Made by a program: the position numbers and the translations under genes. This document shows positions 52,286 to 56,613 of a DNA stretch of 56,613 nt, in pieces. The first letter of the stretch is position 1. Each line of letters opens with the position of its first letter. The stretch is from WTJD01 sp964225175 (GTDB lineage Bacteria > Pseudomonadota > Gammaproteobacteria > Xanthomonadales > SZUA-36): the NCBI GenBank assembly GCA_964225175.1, contig CAXQNK010000020.1:1-56613 (forward strand), in the 5' to 3' direction. A model generated the notes under the pieces. The model saw only the letters and a program-made list of their open reading frames with translations. It was not told where the DNA came from and ran no database searches.

Positions 52286-54310
52286 TCAACCTGAAGCCAA
52301 GCAAACCACTTCCGTTGTTCGTCGTGGTTGCATAGTACCGGAATCAAGGGGCTGCATTCGACTGTCGAGCCGCGTCACGGAGCGGCCGAGGCGCCAATCG
52401 TAGATGGCCGTGAAAGCAAGTACTCTGGGAATATAATCGCGCGTTTCGAAATATGGAATGATCTCCAGCCACGCCGATATATCGTCTGTCGGGCGAGTTC
52501 GAAGCCATCTCTCAACTGCGCCGGGACCGGCGTTGTAGGCACCGGCCACCAGTACGGGATTTTGATCGAAGCGATCCAGCAGTTCCCGCATGAAAGTCGT
52601 GCCATAGGTAATGTTGGTCTCTGCCTCGCGCAATACCTGTTGGCTGCTGTAACTGATTCCGTAGTCTTGGGAGAGACGCCGGGCAGTCGCCGGCGTGACC
52701 TGCATAAGCCCCAGGGCCCCCGCCGAAGAACGCGCATTCTCAGCCAGCGCGCTTTCTGAACGCATTACCGCCATCACCCATGAGGGCTCCAGGCGCTGGC
52801 GTGAAGATTGCCGGAAAACCTCCGACTCCCATACCAGGGGAAACCGCCATTCGTAATAACGCCGATCTCCGCTGTCTCCCAGTGCAAAGATGACACGGTC
52901 ATACCATTCCTGTTCCCAGGCCAGCGCCGCGGCCGTGCGCAAACGATCCGGAGCCAACGCTGCTGTTGCCAACACCCATTCCGATACCGCCCAGTCACCC
53001 AGGCCGATGGCCCGTAATTCAAGGGCACGGGAAAACCGTCCATCTTTTCGCAGTCTGGCAACTTCAGTCGAATCGACCTCCGGCTCCTTGGGACAAATGG
53101 TGTAAGGCCGGTCCAACGCATCGGCCGCCCTGAATCCATAAAATGTCGACTCGATTGAAAGATCAGACAAAAGGCGAAGCGATTCGTCACGCTGCCCAAG
53201 CTGCGACAGCGCATGCGCATGCCAATATCGCCATCGACCATCTGCAGCGAGTTCATCCGGCATCTGTTTCACAATATCTGCCAGCGTGCCCCAGTTCCTG
53301 GCCGCGATCGCGCTGCGGGCCCACCACTCCTGCAGCTGGCCATCGCGGAACTCTGACGCAATCCGGGGCACCAGATCCAGGGCGATCGGATCGAGTGCCA
53401 CGGCCGCTTGCAGGGCGATGTCCCTCAGGATCTGGGCCCGCTCCTCGGCAAGCCAGGTGAAGTGCGAATCCAGGCGCCAGAAGAGTTCTGCAGCCCGAGC
53501 GGGATCACGGCGAGCAAGCCTGCGCAAAGACACCGAGGCAATCATGCGAGGCACCTGCTTATCGGGCCAGGTCCCGGCACGCTCGAGCTGGCGGTATCCC
53601 GATCGACTCAGATCCTGCCATCGTCGCACCCACTCCCGCTCAGCCGTCGGCACATAGCGCTCCAGGTAAAGCGTCAACCGTGGATTACCTGCCTGCATAG
53701 CCAAACGTATTCTCTCCCAGGCCAGTTCCCGACTGATGCCACGCCGCTGACGCATCCAGTCGAAGGCCGCATTACAGACCTTCGGCTGTGATTTGCCCAC
53801 GCGCCACAAGTCCTGCACCTCACCCATGAGGCCATCGGTCTGGTCCAGTTCGATCCGAGCACGCGCGAGGTGACAACGTGTTTCCACGTCCAATTTTCCG
53901 CCTGCATGATCAATCAGGGCCTGCCATTGCCGCGTCTCGCCGAGGCTGCGCAACCAGGCGCTTCGCAGCCCTGCAGCAAAAGCCCAGTCTTCGTGCTCCT
54001 CGAGAAACACGGCCATTTCAGACACGTCAACGTGTGCCCGGCGTGATCGGTAATCTTCGTATTGAAAATAGGGGTAAAGTGTGTAGGTCGACAGCCCCTG
54101 ACGATACTGTCTGAAGGTCGCATGATCTCCTGAAGCGGCGGCGGTCCAGGCCTCCTTGAACTGCGCGCGCTGATCCTCAGTGGCAGCCTTCACATCGCCG
54201 AGCATCGATAACCCAAAGACAAGCCACGAGCCGATCAGGATCCGGTGATACAGGAATCCTCGTGACATCAGTGTCCGCTGCGTTATGCTTGCTGAAGTAT
54301 CAGGTTTCAT
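52286..54310 (-). CDS. slt: Soluble lytic murein transglycosylase
   Basis: 674 residues. Signal peptide (ILIGSWLVFGLSMLGDVKA), a long superhelical domain of repeats (AARRDPARAAELFWRLDSH-like) and a C-terminal lysozyme-like SLT domain: MRSESALAENARSSAGALGL with the catalytic glutamate, MQVTPATARRL, and AGAYNAGPGAVERWLR. Cleaves peptidoglycan in the periplasm to anhydromuropeptides. Start ATG 54310 leaves a long N-region; ATG 54268 would give a shorter signal peptide but has no ribosome site. Confidence 0.94.
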   Translation of the reverse strand: MKPDTSASITQRTLMSRGFLYHRILIGSWLVFGLSMLGDVKAATEDQRAQFKEAWTAAASGDHATFRQYRQGLSTYTLYPYFQYEDYRSRRAHVDVSEMAVFLEEHEDWAFAAGLRSAWLRSLGETRQWQALIDHAGGKLDVETRCHLARARIELDQTDGLMGEVQDLWRVGKSQPKVCNAAFDWMRQRRGISRELAWERIRLAMQAGNPRLTLYLERYVPTAEREWVRRWQDLSRSGYRQLERAGTWPDKQVPRMIASVSLRRLARRDPARAAELFWRLDSHFTWLAEERAQILRDIALQAAVALDPIALDLVPRIASEFRDGQLQEWWARSAIAARNWGTLADIVKQMPDELAADGRWRYWHAHALSQLGQRDESLRLLSDLSIESTFYGFRAADALDRPYTICPKEPEVDSTEVARLRKDGRFSRALELRAIGLGDWAVSEWVLATAALAPDRLRTAAALAWEQEWYDRVIFALGDSGDRRYYEWRFPLVWESEVFRQSSRQRLEPSWVMAVMRSESALAENARSSAGALGLMQVTPATARRLSQDYGISYSSQQVLREAETNITYGTTFMRELLDRFDQNPVLVAGAYNAGPGAVERWLRTRPTDDISAWLEIIPYFETRDYIPRVLAFTAIYDWRLGRSVTRLDSRMQPLDSGTMQPRRTTEVVCLASG

Positions 54311-54385
54311 GGATATCTCTAAATTTATGCAATCCCAATCTCATCGGCAACCCGACCGGTGCCCCGCACTGAGCAAGCTGGACTG

Positions 54386-55177
54386 ATGATCTGGCTCGAG
54401 TTGGCCCTGATTGGCGCAAGCGCCGGATTCCTGGCCGGATACCTGGGTATTGGCGGAGGAATCATCCTCGTCCCTGCGTTGGCCTGGTTGTTCAGCAGCA
54501 GTCCCGAGACCAGCCGATTTGCGCTGCACCTGGCGATCGCCACGTCCCTGGCCTCCATGCTCGTGACCTCCATGAGCTCCGTGCTGGCCCACCATCGTCG
54601 GCGGGCCATTTTGTGGCCGCTGACACTCCGACTCGCCCCCGGATTGATGCTTGGATCCATGTTGGGTGCAGTCATTGCCGACCAGGTCAATGGCAGAGTT
54701 CTGAGCATCATCATTGGCATTTTCGCGTTGATGGTTGGGGGCCATCTGCTGGCTGGCAAGGCCGCAGATGCGGCGCGTGCACTGCCAGGCAGGGCCGCAC
54801 ACGCCGCTCTCGGCGTTCTCTTTGGCACCATTTCAGCTTTGGTGGGTATCGGAGGCGGCAGCCTGACCGTACCCTGGTTTCTCCGTCACGGAATCCTGCC
54901 GCAGAACGCCGTGGCCACGGCTGCGGCCTGCGGATACCCGATCGCCATTGCAGGCAGCGCGGCGTTTGTCGCCCTTGGCTGGCAGGACATTCCCGTTCCG
55001 GACACCGTGGGCTACATCCACGTGCCGGCGATGGCGGGGGCCTCGATTTTTGGCGCCCTGGCCGCTCCGATCGGCGCTGCCGCGGTGCACAGGACACCGG
55101 CACAGTATGTGCGCCGCGTTTTTGGCGTTTTCCTGATGGCCGTCGCTGCAGTGCTCCTCAGCGGCTGGCGTCCTTGA
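54386..55177 (+). CDS. TauE/SafE-family sulfite exporter-like permease
   Basis: 263 residues with about eight hydrophobic helices in two repeats. LGIGGGIILVPALAWLF and VGIGGGSLTVPWFLRHG are the duplicated GhGGGxhxVP motifs of the TauE/SafE (DUF81) family. Members export sulfite, sulfoacetate or other organic anions; substrate here unknown. ATG 54386 is preferred over GTG 54359 because the membrane helix starts directly. Convergent with dsbA. Confidence 0.88.
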   Translation: MIWLELALIGASAGFLAGYLGIGGGIILVPALAWLFSSSPETSRFALHLAIATSLASMLVTSMSSVLAHHRRRAILWPLTLRLAPGLMLGSMLGAVIADQVNGRVLSIIIGIFALMVGGHLLAGKAADAARALPGRAAHAALGVLFGTISALVGIGGGSLTVPWFLRHGILPQNAVATAAACGYPIAIAGSAAFVALGWQDIPVPDTVGYIHVPAMAGASIFGALAAPIGAAAVHRTPAQYVRRVFGVFLMAVAAVLLSGWRP

Positions 55178-55201
55178 ACCCCGGCCGGACGACTGGGTTG
55201 G

Positions 55202-55870
55202 TTACTCCGCGCCCTCGCTCTCCGGCGCAGCTTCCGATGCAGAGGACAGGGCGTCCAGTTCTTGCTGAACCAGGAAATCGACCACGGAGAGCATGGCGTC
55301 GTAGCCCGGAACAGCAGCGGTGTTTGATACTCGATAGCGGCCATTGACCACCATCGTTGGCGTGCCATTGATTCCGTAAATCTGGATAAGGCGCTGATCG
55401 CGTCGCATCTGAGTATCGACGTTAAAAGACTGCGCGGTATTGACGAACACGTCCTTGTCAACGCCAAACTGTGCGTAGAACTCAGCCAGCTCTGGCAGGT
55501 TTCGCATCTGGCGTCGATCTTTCCAGATCGCGTCCATCATCGGAACGTGCGACTTTTCCTCGAGACCCAGCAGGGCGGCGGTCGTGTAAGCGCGCGCATA
55601 GAGATCCCACGTGCGACGACCAAATCCGACCGGGATCCTGCGAAGAACGACATTCTCCGGCATCCGCGTTTTCCAGCTCTGCATGTAGGGCTCGAAGGTT
55701 GCGCAGTGGTTGCACAGATAGCTGAACGCCTCAGCGACCTCCACGTGGTCCCGCTGCACGGGCTTCTGGTCAATCAGAAAATAGTGCACGCCCTGTTGGT
55801 ATTGCGCAGCCTGTCCCCACGCCACGCTGCTCAGTAGCAGCAGACACCCGACTAAAATTCTTTCTTTCAT
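55202..55870 (-). CDS. dsbA: Thiol:disulfide interchange protein DsbA
   Basis: 222 residues. Signal peptide (ILVGCLLLLSSVAWGQA), thioredoxin-fold start FSYLCNHCATFEP with redox cysteines Cys53 and Cys56, the helical insert, and GINGTPTMVVNG with the cis-proline. It oxidises secreted proteins in the periplasm. The dipeptide between the cysteines is Asn-His, not the usual Pro-His. An acidic, Ser/Ala/Glu-rich tail of about 15 residues follows the fold. AAGGAG precedes ATG 55870; it lies downstream of the cytochrome c4 gene, a frequent pairing. Confidence 0.93.
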   Translation of the reverse strand: MKERILVGCLLLLSSVAWGQAAQYQQGVHYFLIDQKPVQRDHVEVAEAFSYLCNHCATFEPYMQSWKTRMPENVVLRRIPVGFGRRTWDLYARAYTTAALLGLEEKSHVPMMDAIWKDRRQMRNLPELAEFYAQFGVDKDVFVNTAQSFNVDTQMRRDQRLIQIYGINGTPTMVVNGRYRVSNTAAVPGYDAMLSVVDFLVQQELDALSSASEAAPESEGAE

Positions 55871-55955
55871 GACTCACAACTCCTTCTCATCTGGCGCTCT
55901 CAAAAACTGACCGCGGTCTGCGCCAGTGGTTCCGGGCGAAATCACCGGGAACGCA

Positions 55956-56579
55956 TTACTGGGCGGAATACAGCCCCTCGATGTAATTGGCCAGGGCTTC
56001 AATTTCGGATGCCTCGAGCCGCTTGGCCACCTGGGGCATTACCTTGCTGACTTCGCTATTGTCGGACCAGGTCTCGCCTGCCACGTAGCGTGTCAGCATC
56101 TTGGCGGTGTAAACCGAATGTTGACCCGCAACAGCCGGGTATCCAGCCAACGGGTTGCCCGCTCCGGAGGGCCCATGGCACGCCATGCACGCGGGCACCT
56201 CACGTTCGGCGATCCCGGCGCGATAAATGCGTTCACCCAGCTCAAGCTGTTCGGGTTTCGCGATGCCGGGGCTGGTTTCCTGGGCTGCGTAGTAAGCCGA
56301 AAGGTCCGCCATGTCCTGTTCGCTCAAGCTGGCGGCGATCCCCATCATTTCGGGAACCGGGCGTGCTCCTGATTTAATGAGATTCAACTGGCGCTCGAGA
56401 TAGGGCGCGTGTTGACCTGCAAGCTTTGGCCACATGGCCACCATGCTGTTGCCATCCATGCCATGACAGGCAGCACACAGTGCTGCACGCTGTTGTCCTT
56501 GCTCTGGATCTCCCGCCGCGTAGACCGGCGGCGCCACCATCAGGATCAGGCACATCAGGGCCTGTGACAAAACCTTCAT
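55956..56579 (-). CDS. Di-haem cytochrome c4
   Basis: 207 residues. Signal peptide (LMCLILMVAPPVYA), then two cytochrome c domains with haem motifs CAACH (from Cys35) and CMACH, and methionine ligand candidates in RPVPEMMG and SEVSKVMPQVAKRL. Periplasmic electron carrier between the bc1 complex and terminal oxidases, a sign of aerobic respiration. ATG 56579 follows GGAG; the frame to 56609 is rejected because it puts extra residues before the signal peptide. Followed by dsbA 85 bases downstream. Confidence 0.93.
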   Translation of the reverse strand: MKVLSQALMCLILMVAPPVYAAGDPEQGQQRAALCAACHGMDGNSMVAMWPKLAGQHAPYLERQLNLIKSGARPVPEMMGIAASLSEQDMADLSAYYAAQETSPGIAKPEQLELGERIYRAGIAEREVPACMACHGPSGAGNPLAGYPAVAGQHSVYTAKMLTRYVAGETWSDNSEVSKVMPQVAKRLEASEIEALANYIEGLYSAQ

Positions 56580-56613
56580 TTCACGTTCTCCGGGAAACTG
56601 TGCGTACAATGTT

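Noticed and set aside
55925..55975. Nested imperfect hairpin CCAGT...GTTCC/GGGAAC...ACTGG after cytochrome c4
   Set aside because: The stem has mismatches, no T-run follows on the minus strand, and part of it overlaps the coding end.

Overview
The window looks like a chromosomal segment of an aerobic, Gram-negative gammaproteobacterium. Evidence is the rpsU-dnaG-rpoD macromolecular-synthesis operon with tsaD, folB, folK and cca close by, a TonB-dependent outer-membrane receptor, a periplasmic DsbA and a di-haem cytochrome c4. GC content is moderately high, many starts are GTG or TTG, and genes are tightly packed: there are many ATGA/GTGA overlaps and several tail-to-tail overlaps. The species cannot be named from sequence alone. 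No gene-free stretch exceeds about 300 bases, and I saw no tRNA, rRNA, CRISPR array, IS element or integrase.

Bases 1 to about 36,200 form a catabolic region with the signature of steroid, sterol or bile-acid side-chain degradation. On the left, a minus-strand group (SDR, KstD-like flavoprotein, two adjacent acyl-CoA dehydrogenases) diverges from a plus-strand trio: a MaoC-DUF35 fusion, a small MaoC protein and a thiolase-fold protein without its nucleophilic cysteine. This matches the mycobacterial ChsE1-ChsE2 / ChsH2-ChsH1 / Ltp2 set, which removes the last three carbons of the C17 side chain as propionyl-CoA. An alpha-methylacyl-CoA racemase-like CaiB/BaiF protein follows. Next come a TonB receptor, an MFS transporter, an acyl-CoA ligase, a third acyl-CoA dehydrogenase, a GMC oxidoreductase and an SDR. 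A glycine/leucine-repeat membrane protein is coupled to a DUF3604 lipoprotein. Then come more SDRs, a second KstD/fumarate-reductase-like flavoprotein, an SRPBCC protein, a FadD19-like ligase, an old-yellow-enzyme/dienoyl-CoA-reductase-like flavoprotein, a nitroreductase, an EthD-like protein, an MFE2-type SDR, a FadA5-like thiolase and a MaoC hydratase. The last two are a membrane steroid 5-alpha-reductase homologue and a BaiE-like NTF2-fold protein. Together they suggest uptake, CoA activation, side-chain beta-oxidation and retro-aldol cleavage, and redox adjustment of the 3-oxo ring A. No ring-cleavage genes (KshA, HsaC/TesB types) and no dedicated regulator are visible in the window.

Several divergent promoters in this region share an AT-rich element (core ATSATWATGCRTAA). 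One 16-base version is identical, in opposite orientation, at two loci about 9.6 kb apart, which suggests a common regulator.

Bases 36,250 to the end are mostly housekeeping: a membrane hybrid histidine kinase, rpoD, dnaG, a YqeY protein, rpsU, a gamma-glutamyltransferase, tsaD-folB-folK, a FolM-like pteridine reductase, a MidA/NDUFAF7-type methyltransferase, a VanZ-like protein, cca, an NDUFA9-like protein, a lytic transglycosylase, a TauE-like permease, dsbA and cytochrome c4. All functional calls rest on motif recognition by eye; no database search was run.
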